Under the pieces are notes generated by a model that was not told where the DNA came from, did not search any database, and worked only from the letters and a program-made list of their open reading frames with translations. From Amoeboaphelidium protococcarum (taxonomy: Eukaryota > Aphelidiomycota > Aphelidea), in assembly GCA_023515745.1 (NCBI GenBank), contig JALECJ010000255.1, positions 630,001 to 694,000 on the forward strand: 64,000 bases of DNA, in the 5' to 3' direction. A program made the translations under genes and the position numbers. Numbering within the stretch: position 1 is the first letter of the stretch; each line of letters opens with the position of its first letter. Shown here in pieces: positions 24,307 through 37,075 of this stretch.

Positions 24307-27300
24307 ATGACTGAAAATACGAGTGAAGATTGCAAGCCAAAGCAGACGGCGATCTACAGCTCTAATCAATCAGATGCAGATATCAGCGAATCTACGGCTA
24401 ACACCGCTAATCAGCATTTGGCGGATAATCTGCTGCTGATGGAATTTCAACTACTGAATCAGCTAGGACAAGGCGGCAGTAATAATGGTAATAGCGGAGA
24501 ATAATTGGACTCCTAGTAGTAGTCTTAATCTTCAATCGCGTCCAGTCCTCGCATGTCCACTGTCACCGCTCCAAAGCGCGCCGCTGCTCATAAGAGCCCC
24601 TAGACTAAGCGTGGTCAAGTCCCAATATCTTTCTACCAATCTCATCTGCCAGTGTCCAGCTATAAGTAACACGTAAAGAGTAATGGCAGTGCTCCAAGCA
24701 ATGTGATTGAGATCCATACCATTGATACTGGCTCTGGTACCAGGAAGAGGGGCGGTAAGCAGTAGCAGCAGTAAGGCATTTGGAGGAGACGCTATTTAAT
24801 CGCGTAGAACAAGATGCATCGCTTCAAGAGAGAAGTGTACATCACCTGGTAGAAGAGAATTTCGCTGGCGTAAAAACGTGGGTGCCTAGTTGCGGTGATA
24901 GTATTGTTAATCGCTGGTCTTATTTGTGCACTTACCCTTACTCTACCAAGGTGCAATTTGCTTGGATGTAAACGCGATTTCGTCTATGAGGATATAATGC
25001 GTGAATTGCGCCAGCAAAATGGTCAGCATTCATCGTTAATCCTAGGTGCTGATCGTATTTATCAGTATCCACAGTCAGCTGAGTTGGTGCAACAGGTGTT
25101 GTCAGTATCAGATTATGAAGGCAATTAGAATTAGATCCAGTTGCTGGTTCATTCAAATTGGACTAAATACGATCAATCAGTCGTGCCTATTGTATCCAGC
25201 TCTTTAGATGTACCAAACTTGCCCAAGGCTGCCAATGTTGGTCCTTTGACTTGCGGTAAACTTGGTCCATTTAATCAGGTGCTTGGCTTCGTTCCAGCTT
25301 ACACTAGAGATTCCATGCCTTTACAGAGGGGGGATAATATTGATTTGACAGATTTTGATTATAGTACATTGGCAGATTGCTGTGTCTAGTTCTACACTTT
25401 GCATAATGGTTGGTATGTCCGCAATAGAGATATCCATAGTCGTATTACTTGCTTTCACTCTGGGCGGAATATAATGTGGAAAGGCGTATCTTCTATGAAG
25501 TTGAATGATAATTAGACTTTCACTGAGTAGGTCAAGACTGGTTATTAGACTAATACGCGCGACCGTGATCAAGTGTCTATGGTGACGGCGCTGTCTGGTA
25601 GTGCTCGATTTGATGATGGTGGATATATTCGCGGCGTGTCTGCATATGGCAAGGTGGATGTTAGTGTAGATGCCGTTGGTAATGCCACTAGATATTTGAC
25701 GAATGAAAAATCTAAATGGTTATCAGGTGTTGCGTTTATCCATATGGTTATGAACATGAGCAGTGTCTCCACAAACTTGATAACTAATACCTCGACCATG
25801 TGGGTTAATTTGGACCACACTTAGTTATCTTTATAGACAATTGTACCAACCTCTGATCTGGATCTAAATGTCGATAGTAATGCTCTGCAGTGGAGTCAGA
25901 ACTCTGTAAATATTCTGATCAGTAATTTGAGCCAGTTTGAGGCATTGTCTGATGGCCGTTCCTATATTCCTGTTTAATCTGGTGGATGTCCTCAGAAGTA
26001 CGCTGACACCGGAATATCTTGTGTGAGTGATGCATCAGCCGAGTCATTACAGGTCCACGTTGAGTAAAAGATGCAAATGGTATAGACTGATTAAGGCTAG
26101 AAGTTTTATCCGACTGTGGTGACTAATCTGAAATTTTATACCGAATAAATGAATGGTGAAGGAGGAGTCACTATGCCAACTAGAAGTATGCCCGTGGTAT
26201 TGATATTCCAACATGCACTCCTAAATCGTACCGGATTCTGGCACAGTAGACTCACCAAGTCTGGTCCATTTGCATTCCTGATGGAGGATGGCTCGTGTCC
26301 GAATTACTAAAAGATTAATCCATCATGGGATTTAAGTTTTAAGGAGAGTCCGTGGCGATGGTTGAACGTGAAGACTTAATTTATCAATGATAGGTCAGTG
26401 CTGAATCCACAAAGCTAGATAGACATTGATGGAATTAACTAGCGTGAGATGGTATACTTGACCAGCTGTCGACTGGGAGATATCACACTGGCCATGAATG
26501 AGGGTGATTTGGAGGATTTGGAGCCATTGTTACTCAAGGTTGTGTTTCCAAACTGTTCATCATGTCCTTAGTATGACTGGATACGATTGAATCCACCATT
26601 GAATTCGCTTGAGAATAGTCTGTGGTCAAAGTAGGCAGATTGGCGTGAGAGTCGCGATGTGGTTGTCCAATCTATGATGTATCTGAGTAATATGGCGTAG
26701 TTCTAGTTTAATCAAGTGAAGGCTGTTAAAGATTCTCTTCCTGGGATGGCTTAAGAGCAGTTTAATGTTGTAGTTGGTAAGCAATCTAGAGCTATGGCTG
26801 ATACTCATCTATAGCTGGATAGACATAGTAGTCCTGCTTCTGTTGACTCTGCTAGATCTTCATCATACTTGACCAATCTGTTGTTATTATCCACTCCGCT
26901 GACGAGTAATAGAATTAAGGACTCACAGTGGAAAGACTCACCACGCGGATCTCTGGACCTATTCACATTGGACATATCATCATCTAATCCTGATATTTAC
27001 TTTTACTTGCAGAGCATAACATCCCAACTTAATGACACGGTGAATAGCATGAGGCAGCTACTGTCATAAAGATCAGGTACTAGTGATATCAGTGTTGCTG
27101 ATCATTGTGTTCACCTGAGTGAATAGTACTCGGAGTATATTAGTACTTTACGCGGCGATGGTGTTGGTGTATAAATGCTGGGAGATTTGTCTTATGCTGA
27201 AATGGTACGCATTGATGGAGTGTCTCATTAATTGTACCAGCTGCTGGTTAATTCCATCTCGCCTTTGAGTGCAATGATGGTTTAGATATTGGAAAAGTTT

Positions 27301-28062
27301 TTACGGGATACCACAGCTCTGAGATTGCCGCTGATGCCTTGGTCACTTCAGGATTTAATTAACAAGGAGTATAGGGGTCAGTTGAAAAGATCTGGTTGGA
27401 ATGTCAATCAGCCTACTGTTGGTATGCTTTTGCAACTGATCGCCGCTGAAGACTTCACGTCTGTAATTGATCAGAAGGTGAAAGTGTACTCAAATGGAAC
27501 TGAGGTTGATCGTAGTAGGAGGAATAGATAGTGGAGACATCCTCTAATCATGCTGGTAAGTAATTCCACCACAACGGCTGAAAAGTCTTATACTTACTGC
27601 TTTGGTGCACAGCAGGAATGTTTACCTTATTCTGATGCATCGGCTAAAGTTCGCTCATAGTTATCGGATGCTTAACGCCGTCTGATTTCCACTATGGATG
27701 TGTTTAACATCAGTCCTCAGGAGTTGCCATATGATGTATCCGATATGGTGGACAGTTTTGAGTATCGATCGAGTTATAATCAATGGATCACTTTGACCTT
27801 TGTCAAGATGATGCGTCTCACCTCCACGATGTCTATTGAAGATTTGATTATTCATCCGCATTGGCTCTTGAGTATAATAGAGTTGCATCTGGTTGGTGGC
27901 GTCAATCAGTTCTCCACCAGATTGTCTTCTAAAGAGTTGGCCAGTGTGAAGTGGTTACTCTCTATGCAGCTGATCAAGACCGAAGAGAGTCACTATTGGC
28001 GTGCAGTTGGATCACAGCTTATGGCTGAAGCTGCAGTTTAGTTACTAGAATTTAAAAATTGA
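24307..28062 (+). CDS. Large single-pass membrane protein, family member B (unrecognised)
   Basis: A 1251-residue intron-less frame, paralogous to the protein at 10138-13815. The ~190-residue N-terminus is Ser/Gln-rich with Gln runs in mixed TAG/CAG/TAA codons and ends QKRG. A membrane helix follows (about 195-214: LVAVIVLLIAGLICALTL). The ectodomain repeats A's landmarks in order: RCNLLGC after the membrane, TCGKL plus VLGFVPAY (A: ICGKL, ILGFLPSN), DCCVQF (A: SCCIQF), GGCPQKY (A: GCPQNY), CSSCPQYDWIRLN (A: CPAHVCQQSEWVRFN), and near the end HPHWLLSII (A: DSQWLLGIL). Many N-glycosylation sites are present. No known domain recognised. Identity to A looks low outside these anchors, so the duplication is old. 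Confidence 0.7.
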
Positions 28063-28339
28063 ATTTAATTATATATTTATCATCTACATAGTGTTTTTTG
28101 ATTAGTTGTTATCAAGTTTTGTCTCATGATAAACTTACTACTACTACATTTACTGATTAGAGGTAGTGAAGCATATTCCACGCGTCATTAGTATATGTCT
28201 GTGTCTGTGATTAAATAAACTAGAATGGTATGAAGTAAAAGTGAGAATCAAATAATATGATAAATGAAATTAGATTAAGGCAAGACCATAATCATAATTA
28301 CACCACCATACACCTGCCTCCAAGAGAAAGTCAGATTGA

Positions 28340-28954
28340 TCAACGGTATCTTCTTAGAGACAAAGTGTTACGACGCAGCCAGTTCTGACGACGACCACTG
28401 CCAATAACCTTGTTAAAGCGATGACCCTTGCCCAGACCACGACTCTTCTTACCAGCTGCAGTAAGACCACGCTCTTCACGTCTCTTATGCACAGCCTTGC
28501 AGATCCAGTTGATGCGAGGATCATTTCTAATGGCGGTGTGAGATGGGTCTACCAAGATGACTTCATAGTACTTATAAGTAGAGTCCTAGTTGATCCAGTA
28601 ACTATTCAACACGCGCAGGTTCATAGCCTTACGAGCGACACGCTGCTCAGCCTTGACACGCAGGGAGCGCTGAGGCTTCAACTGAACAATACCCTGAGTC
28701 TTTGGCTTACCGTAGTTGATACCCTTGGCGACCTGACGCTTTCTGCCACCACGGCGAACACGCACGCGATAGATAACGTAACCTTGCTTAGCCTTGTAAC
28801 CGAGTCTTCTAGCCTTATCTGGACGGGATGGTCTGGATGCACGGTGGATCACATTCAACTGTCTGTACTCCCAACAACGGACTCTCAGCAAAAATCTCAA
28901 AACATCGCTCTACTTCTTCTTGTACAATTCTTCAATATACTTATAAGCACCCAT
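28340..28954 (-). CDS. RPL15: Ribosomal protein eL15
   Basis: A 204-residue frame, exactly the usual length, matching eL15 throughout: [15 protein letters not shown] at the start, then [57 protein letters not shown] and a basic RNA-binding tail ending LRRYR. It belongs to the 60S subunit. In-frame TAG (residue 15) and another near residue 123 encode Gln, at or beside conserved Gln positions. No intron. It is preceded by TRAPPC10 on the same strand. Confidence 0.97.
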
Positions 28955-29201
28955 CTTGATTCTGATTTATATAAATTTAATATTTCAATGACCTAATTTA
29001 ATTAAGATAAGATGGTGCGATTGAAATGCAAAAATTGATTAGTCGACGTGATCGGTTAAGGTTGATCGCGCGCGCTGATCGATCTGGTGCTTCATGAGAT
29101 GATTGCGTCTCACTAATGAAATGAAAGAGCAGCAGGTTGTATGTTTCAAAAGAGCTTAAACATGCAAGAGCGCGTATCACTGTAACTTCATATTAACTTA
29201 A

Positions 29202-32200
29202 TCACATCAATAAATTGCCTTTGCTATCATGGAGACTTATATCATGAATCTGCTTCTACTTTGAGTTTGGCTATACAATTACTTGATCATTTTTGTTCTA
29301 ATATTCCAGTTCCACAATATCGGCAGCATCGGTATCAGCAGGATTGCTATTGGAATCTACAGTAATCATTATCTCCGGCAGCAATACTCTACCAAATACT
29401 GTTGGCATAAGCTAAAGAGTGCACAGTATATGATCAGTACCATGAGATTTCAGAGAAAACAATCTCTTAGTTTTACCAACAATCACCCATCGTTTAGGAT
29501 TTTAGATAACCTCATACTGTAATTTGATATCTGGTTATTACTGCGCATCTTTACCACCTTGAGATGTTTACAAGCACTTAATGGCAATCTTCACTGGCAC
29601 TAGTTATTAAGAGGTAAACTCTTAATCACCAAAATCCCATCGATATTAAACACGGTACGGAGGCAATGATAGTGGAACTCTGAATGACATTTTAGACTAA
29701 CTATCTTCAGTGCCATCAAAGTCTACCTTTAAACCTTTATCAGTGGAAGCGGATTGATATATAAACTTGAGACACGAGAGAAGTTGATTAATGAGGTCAG
29801 AGGATGGAACGCCAGAATGGTAAGCCTGAGTCAAGTGCTTCTACAATACTTTATACTCAAATGAAGGAGCTCCCAACTAGCGATACATTGCATTCTTCAG
29901 CAACTGGTAAGATGTCGGAGAATCATCATTCTACTTCAAAAAGTGAGCCAATCTAAAGGGATGATACGGAGCTGGATGAGACAATGCAAGTCGACAAAAT
30001 AGTGCTGCCTGATTACAAACCTTTCTATCAAGCACTTCCCTTCCAGTGAGAATCCCCGAAATAACGTACAAAGTGAGAAATCGACCGTACTGCAGTAATT
30101 ACGGGCACATCTTCTTAATAGCAGAAGTAACCATATCAAAAAGACTGCGAACTATGACATCCTCTATATGAACACAGGTGAATGACACTTGAGTTTCACA
30201 CTTTAAGCCATTCTCAGTTGTAACAATAAATTAGTTGGAATAAGTCTAATGACTGAAGAGAGTGATATCAGAGTCAGAGTTTTTCCTATCTACAGATTTC
30301 CAATAATCAAAATCTACGTAAAGGTTTCTAACGAACATCGGATGCTCGGTCAGCGATTTAACCTGTACGTTCACTAAGACTTGATCTTTATACAGCATTT
30401 TACGCGATACAATCACTTCTACAGGTTTTCTGAAATCCATAATCTCCTGGTGCTTAGTAGTAATCCCTCCAGCCGATAACAGCATTGTCAGAATATCAAA
30501 GCCAAACTCTGACACTCTAACAGGACATCGAATAGCAACTTTCGTGTCTCGCTAGATCTATTACTTAACTGACAATTTGCGCCCCTCTTAGAATAGCAAT
30601 TCTGCTTTACCTTAGCCATCTGTACCGACATTAATATACGCCTTGGTAAACTCTAATGCAGAATCGGATTATAATTGCAAATCAAAACCATCAGGCAGTT
30701 CACAAAGATTAGAGTCAAGATGAATTACAACATCAAAACAGTCATCGCCGCGGTATTCAGGATAGCCTAATAGGTGCAGATCCTTCATGGAATGCCGTAT
30801 ATTGACGAGCCGCTTCGGTTCATCAGGTAGTACCATCATTTTCACCAACTTTACACACTATCCAATGGATATAACAATCTGACTAATACAATAAGTACCA
30901 CTAGGAACCAACTGTGTGCACTTTAAATATACTCTATTCAATCCAGAAGATAACACTATACCATCAGGTGAATTATCAGAGTTGTACATGATCTGAGAAT
31001 TAACTTTGCTGTACGCAACGACAGAGATCTCATCCGCCTTGAACTACGGAAATTAAGATTCGATGCTGATGCAAAGAGTCTTTCCGCAATCCAAAATCTA
31101 ATTCTCAGCCTGTCCGCTAACGTCGATATTAGTTACAAGAGCCGCCGAGAATAACAAATCCAAATTGCAATCAACCATATTATCAGCTTGCAATTTTAAA
31201 GCTAAATCATTGAATTTCTAGCAATACAATTTTAAATCAGATTTTTTCAATAAATCGCGACGTGATAGTAGCATAAGTAACACATTCATGGCATCATATT
31301 TACGTTGCAACTATACTAAACAACTAAAGAGACAATCAAGAGCATTGATATCCATCATAGTCAGAGATTGCATAAACTACTTATTATTCAGACTCTTGCT
31401 TAACACAGTTTATTGTTAGTTAGCTTCAGCCACCAATTGTAAACACTCCATTATACTATCGGCACTCTCTTTATAAAGTCCTTTGTGGTACTAAGCAAGA
31501 CTAATGTGTATGCGAACAACTTTATTGGCTCCATGCATTCCACATTATTTAGTGTAGTCTAAGCATTATTTACATACAGTCATAAAAGTATCATAGAATT
31601 AATCAAAACTACTCAAACACTATTTGATAATCTCATTAGATAGATTTTTGTAGTCTGCAGTAGATTGCCTTTCAGTAGACTTTGAGACAGAGCCTGATAC
31701 CGAGCCAATCTTCCACACAGACCATCCGATGACGTCTAGAATGCTTTTTATATCCAGTAAACACTCAACTTTAAGTTCTTAAAGTCTCTTCACTTCTGCA
31801 GGACTCCCATCCACCTTAATCTCACCAGTTGAATTACGAACTCCATTAAAAGTACAATAACCTTATTCCATAAGATTAGAAATCAGATTTAAAACATCAT
31901 GATAAGCAGAGTACTTCCAAGATTCGACAAAGTAAGGCCGTAGATTATCCTAATGTCTACGCAGCCGCCGACTCAGATGGATAATAAACAACTTACTCCG
32001 CAGCAGAATCTCTATAAGTAAATTATACTGAATCTTCAACGAGTCTTTCTGTTCATTATGACGCAAAATCAGGTAAATCTATCTAGCAAACAAATAACTC
32101 CAGAAATCGAATATGCTTATGCTGTTACTTCTAATTAAGTCGTGATAGGATTTCTTGCTAAAAGCGAATATACTTGACGAATCATCCGTATGGTCACCGC

Positions 32201-33064
32201 CACCCACATTGGCACTCCAAGTAATCAACTGTTAAGACTGACTGCTATCCGTTATCTGCACCAATGTACTATCCATAGTCTAAATGAACAGATGATCCAG
32301 CTCTTGATAGAGGAGCAGAGATTCATTGTACAGCGACAGAGATTCGTAGACAGACGCCAATTACTCTTTGACTAAAAAGAAGTTGAGGTAATTGAATCCA
32401 GGCAGAGATCGAGACTAATCCAACCTCTTGACATCCTCACTCAACTGATTAATTTTTATAGTGGCAGTTTGCAGAGCAGCATCAGTCAGTCTAGTAATCA
32501 CCTCGTCAACACCATCTTAGTCTAGAGATACCACATTCCGACTCTTAAATTCACTCTTCAATTTGTCAACAATACTGCTGGAAGAGTTAAATGTCAGCAG
32601 GAGAAAGCGGCGATTGGTATCTTGCAACTACCTGCACTTGATTTTCAACTACTTTAACTCTGCCTCATCGTTACATTTTATGATTAGAAGATACACGAGA
32701 GGAGGTGATTATACACTTATACTATTAGCGGATATATTTCCACCAGCACTACTTATAGGAGTCGATGGTACGATGGAAGGAAGAGGACTAGAAACACTTT
32801 ACATAGATGAAGAACTTCCTTGCTAAACCAAGCCAGATGTTGCACCTGAGCACTGAATAAAGTTAAAGTTGACACAGTTCAGAGTAACCTTGTCCAAGCC
32901 TTTGATTTAAGACTTCCACTCGATATTTCTGACTGGCAGAGCATTGCGTATAATTGGCTAAATGTCATCCCAGATTTTATAATCATCAAAATCTACAAAT
33001 AAAGAGTATTCACATAAAACCATAAATTATTACAGACAGCTTTTGACTTACATTAAATGTTCAT
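29202..33064 (-). CDS. TRAPPC10: TRAPPII subunit TRAPPC10
   Basis: Proposed exons 33064-33052 and 32992-29202, giving 1267 residues (human about 1259). The N-terminus (WDDIQPIIRNALPVRNIEWK, and FNYLNFFLVKEQLASVYESL around residue 200) matches TRAPPC10/Trs130, a subunit of the TRAPPII complex that activates Rab GTPases at the Golgi. The middle is alpha-solenoid and the C-terminal third beta-sandwich-like. The proposed 59-nt intron (GTAAGT...TTTGTAG) leaves a 13-nt first exon, MNIQ plus one base. A start at 33053 without splicing is also open and in frame and gives a different N-terminus of about 20 residues. I checked most of the frame for TGA and found none before 29204-29202. Confidence 0.85.
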
Positions 33065-33420
33065 GACAATGCCTTTATTATTAAAGTGAATGATAATCTA
33101 GTGTACGTACAATAGAATGATACGATGAAGTTTTGACGTGAACAAGAGAGAGGAACTGAAACGAATTAAATCTTCAACGCGCTCTGAAACTGGAACGATT
33201 TTGAAACGAGAAAATGCGTTAGGTACTCGAAATGTACTGCAAGATTTCTATACAGTAATGCTAATAGTGAGCCATTAATAAGCACACAAGTTGACTTTTC
33301 AAAGACAGGTATTAGGAAGATTCTTATTGAATTTCTTCAAGCAGTCAACATGCAGAGATGAAAATAAAACGTGTTCTCTATTTCCCATTTTTCCTATTAA
33401 TTTCACACTACTGAGCAATT
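33065..33420 (-). promoter_or_regulatory. Promoter region of TRAPPC10
   Basis: About 85-150 bases upstream of the TRAPPC10 start is a block with CTGAAACGAATT, CAACGCGCTCTGAAACTGGAACG and TTTTGAAACGAG (33154-33213). It resembles the blocks before VPS13, EXOC3 and the histones. The remainder also carries the 3' end of the neighbouring PH-MyTH4-FERM gene. Confidence 0.4.
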
Positions 33421-36345
33421 TCATAGTTGATGGAGACAACGGTCTAGCAGAGTTTTAATATTTGCAGCATGTACACCGCAGTCAAGAGAGAGGACACGAG
33501 TCAATTTATCCTGCTTCAGTACAATCTTCAAGTACCTGTTCTCATATAAACAGTGACACGCAATGGCACTGTGATTAATCCGGTGAAGAACTTCATCTAC
33601 GCCATTCTCCCTGGTAAGACACACCATCTCCGAGGAGTTAATCAACAATAATTTTCTCTTATTGTTAATCTTTACAGAGAATTACTTGTACATTGCGTAC
33701 TTCCAAGTCAAAACCTGATTCAAATAATCATCAACGCACTACTAAACAGTATGATCAGCCAATTTCATCCACCGCTGACTAAAATCGGCCAAAGGAGAAT
33801 ACTATACGTCACTAGTAGATTAAGCATCCGGTATAATAAATCTGCCTTATTAAAGTTGATTATCATGCACCTAGGGGCCTTTTCCATTTTCATTAACCTT
33901 CCTAGGAGTTGTCAGAAAGCGTTTAATCAACATGGTTCCTGATCGTTTACTGATACCAGACATCGTACGACTTCTGCTATGTCTTTTCAACAGCCAATCC
34001 GGTAACAGCTGGCAAATGGCAGTGTTAACTTTCGACACGTCATACTGTCCATAGAGAGAAAATGCCAATATAGCACTCAAATGCACCGCCTACGAGACAC
34101 TCTGACGATCGAGACAATAATCTCCCATAACAAATTACTGATGGAATTGTGAAGCTAATAGTAACTTTTCAGATTAAGTAAGAGTACCAATAGCCTAATC
34201 ATTGCCAGAACAAGACGGTATCCAATTTATACTCAACGCCAATATGAATTGGGAACAGTCAGTAACATTCTGATCCATGGTTTTGAGTATTTTCTGCTCG
34301 TGATTGTAGAGTAAATCTGCAACGTATTCATGCGGCTCCAACAGCCTATTGCTCTACTACGGGAATACCAGACCAAAAGAGACTTGCCCGGGAGAGGATT
34401 CATATTCCAACTGCAAGTCTTCACAAACCATATCAAGTAAAGTCTCACACTAGCACAAACTATCGACCGCGTATACTTTAACAATGTCCATTCTACATTT
34501 AACAGTGACTGCAATCTTCTTTGGCACGTTCGATGTTATGAATCTCAGTACCTCAACTCTGCTAGGTGGACATTTTCTCGACTGGACTTGATGGAACTGT
34601 TATGCAGATTCTAGTACCTGCATGGATTTAGAAGCATATTGGTGTGCTATCAGGCCGGAACTACTACAATTTAGATGCCACTGCAAAACGGAGCGTATAA
34701 ATTAAATTGTCAGACTTTCAATATGCGTCAACTAGCATAAATGATCCTTGAAGAATGTGAAGCAGAGTAATAGCAACTACCAGCATTACAGCGTGTAAGA
34801 GCTCTCCGGATAAGGATGGTCAATAGTCTATTTCAGCAACTGCAGCAGCAATTCCGTCTATAACGATTAATGAGCCAGGCAAGACTGAATCAATGCTTGA
34901 ACCAAAGCACAGTGATATCCAACGGCATCGTCAGTAATCACTATAGAGGAGAAGAGCAAAATTGCCTTATTAATACACAGCGCCTCATGGCGGAGATAAT
35001 CAGAGCAAAGGGACGTTAGAGAGCTGCTGAGCCGGCAGTTTTAATAAAAGAAATCATTCAACTTTAACCAGTCAGGCAGGGACTCGATTACCATATCATT
35101 GTCGTGTTAATGAAATAGATAATGAATTGATTACTGCAGTGTAGATTAACTGCCAAGTGTCGGAAAGCACAAACAGCCGAAGTGATCAATCCAAAGTTCA
35201 AATTCTTTAGTGCGCTTACAAGTGAACCAAATTTAATCTTGCCAACTCTGGGCATTGCTGCTACTCACAAGACAGAAGCTATAAATCTGCCGGAAGTTAT
35301 GCGACGCTGCAGAATGATAAAGGCTCTCCAACGACTGTGCTTAGTGGGCACCATCACCACAATGATGAGCTTCGCAAACCAGATTCTACTTGCCAGATTC
35401 TACATGCAACTAGTATTACTTATGATCCACAACGATAGATAACAGTGGGGTCATTGACTTGTGGTTGTAATAAATTTACAGTTCCGCCCCATTAAGGACG
35501 ACATAACGCGTCTTAGCTACACCTTTCATAAAGACGTTGAGGTAGCCAGACATCTTCACGCCACTCAGACTGGCACCACGCAGCTGAATCACACGTAACA
35601 ATTGACTATTTATCATTGTAACGAACAGATCAACATCAAGGGCGCAATCAAATTAGAAAACATACGCTGATTACTTCTTCTTTACAACCACGCGCAATTA
35701 CAAGTTCTCCACCTGCAACATTTCTTAAATGTGCTTCAAAGCAATACAAAACTTTGGTGTTGCATTTCTACTCTCCGATTGATGCTGATCTTTGAAAAAG
35801 AAGAGCACACCATCCTGAAGAACACAAAACCGCTACTTGAAAAGGCCTAAAGGAGAAGACGTTGACTTGAGGCGTACCTCGATTCCAAAGTCTTGATGAT
35901 CTTCGGTATTGCCCCACTATTTCTGTTTCTTCAATAACGCCAACTTGCTTCCAACAAATTACGCGTTCAATACATTTTGTTTAACGCTGTGCATTGACGA
36001 TCGCGGGGTGGCGTTCAAAGACTATGAGCGCGGAGTGACAGCGGCAACATAACCACTATTTTACATCACAGGTGACGACATTACCAAGTTATCAAAAGTA
36101 GCCATTGGGTTAGGTTCTTGTTAGCTAAACTAGGCGCGTTTTTCTATCAACATGCGCGTAGCTTCTTTCAGACTAAAGTTATTAAGTAGACTTGGTGACA
36201 TGTCGATAGGACTAAGGATCTACGTGGAGACTACCTCTACCTGCTACTCCTCAGCCATGCCATCCAACGTGTCATGCAATCCTTACAAACTTTCCTCTAA
36301 CTCACTTTATTGCGCCAAGTGTTCAATAATTAGAGACTCGCGCAT
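33421..36345 (-). CDS. PH-PH-MyTH4-FERM protein (PLEKHH/MAX-1-like)
   Basis: A 974-residue frame in the TAR=Gln code. From the N-terminus: a short heptad-like segment (LAQQSELEESLQGLHDTLDG), two PH domains (about 105-225, with GLFKQRFCVLQDGVLFFFKD, and about 245-400, with KMSGYLNVFMKGVAKTRYVVLNG), a MyTH4 domain (about 405-560, SYTLQCWQLLLLCFTFFKDH) and a FERM domain to the end (KCRMDIVKVYAVDS, LVFPQQSNRLLEPHEYVADL, FERM C-lobe PH-like end). This order is that of PLEKHH1/2 and C. elegans MAX-1, which link phosphoinositide membranes to the cytoskeleton. It is shorter than PLEKHH1 because the coiled-coil N-terminus is reduced. The start is uncertain, since the frame stays open further upstream. 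Confidence 0.82.
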
Positions 36346-36694
36346 ATCAGTCAATACTAACAGTTTTTTCTCAATATACAAACAAAATTTGAAGTATAAA
36401 GGACGGTAAAGGTTTTGATAAACCGGCGTTTTGATCAAGGAGAGATAAAAAATTAAAGAATTTATTAGGTAATGCAGCGAAGTAGTTAGTTAAGCCAGGA
36501 TAAAGAATAAATAATATGAACATTTTGTCATATTTAAACTGCCCACAGTATAAGATTTAAGTATAGCGATACTGCAAATTCAGATAGTTTATTCGGCGAT
36601 CAACATAATGTCGAAAGTTCTCATCAATAGAGATAATTTGAAGGTGTTTAAAAACACCATTTTGCGTGTATATAAAACCAACACAGGTGAGCAC
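36346..36694. other. Intergenic, convergent/regulatory stretch
   Basis: Holds the upstream region of the PH-MyTH4-FERM gene (- strand) and the 3' end of H2B copy 1. The frame of the former stays open here, but the composition is AT-rich and non-coding in character. The only clear element is the histone stem-loop at 36643-36658. Confidence 0.45.
36643..36658 (-). terminator. Histone mRNA 3' stem-loop, H2B copy 1
   Basis: Read on the - strand this is GGTGTTTTTAAACACC: a 6-bp stem (GGTGTT/AACACC) with a TTTA loop, preceded by CAAAAT, 36 bases after the H2B TGA. Size, position, GG...CC closing and the AAAA upstream fit the stem-loop of replication-dependent histone mRNAs bound by SLBP. Confidence 0.88.
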
Positions 36695-37075
36695 TCACTT
36701 GCTGGAAGTGTACTTGGTGACAGCCTTGGTGCCTTCAGAGACAGCATGCTTAGCCAACTCACCAGGCAACAGCAGACGGACAGCAGTCTGAATCTCGCGA
36801 GAGCTGATAGTGCTCTTCTTGGAGTAGGTAGCCAAACGACCAGCCTCACCAGCGATACGGCCAAAGATGTCATTGACAAAAGAGTTCAGGATAGACATAG
36901 CCTTGTTGGAGATACCAACATCAGGATGCACCTGCTTCAACACCTTGTAGATGTAAGTGGAGTAACTTTCCTTACGGCTCTTCTTGCGACCACCAGCCTT
37001 AGCGTCAACCTTAGGCTTCTTTCCAGCAGGTTGCTTAGATGCAGGCTTCTTTGCAGCTTCAAACTTTGGAGGCAT
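36695..37075 (-). CDS. Histone H2B, copy 1
   Basis: A 126-residue core histone. The Lys/Pro-rich tail ([14 protein letters not shown]) leads into the histone fold with [53 protein letters not shown], then the H2B-specific end [23 protein letters not shown] plus K. It packages DNA as a dimer with H2A. Ends in TGA. No intron. It is transcribed divergently from H2A across a 457-base shared promoter, and the protein sequence is identical to that of copy 2. Confidence 0.98.
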   Translation of the reverse strand: MPPKFEAAKKPASKQPAGKKPKVDAKAGGRKKSRKESYSTYIYKVLKQVHPDVGISNKAMSILNSFVNDIFGRIAGEAGRLATYSKKSTISSREIQTAVRLLLPGELAKHAVSEGTKAVTKYTSSK

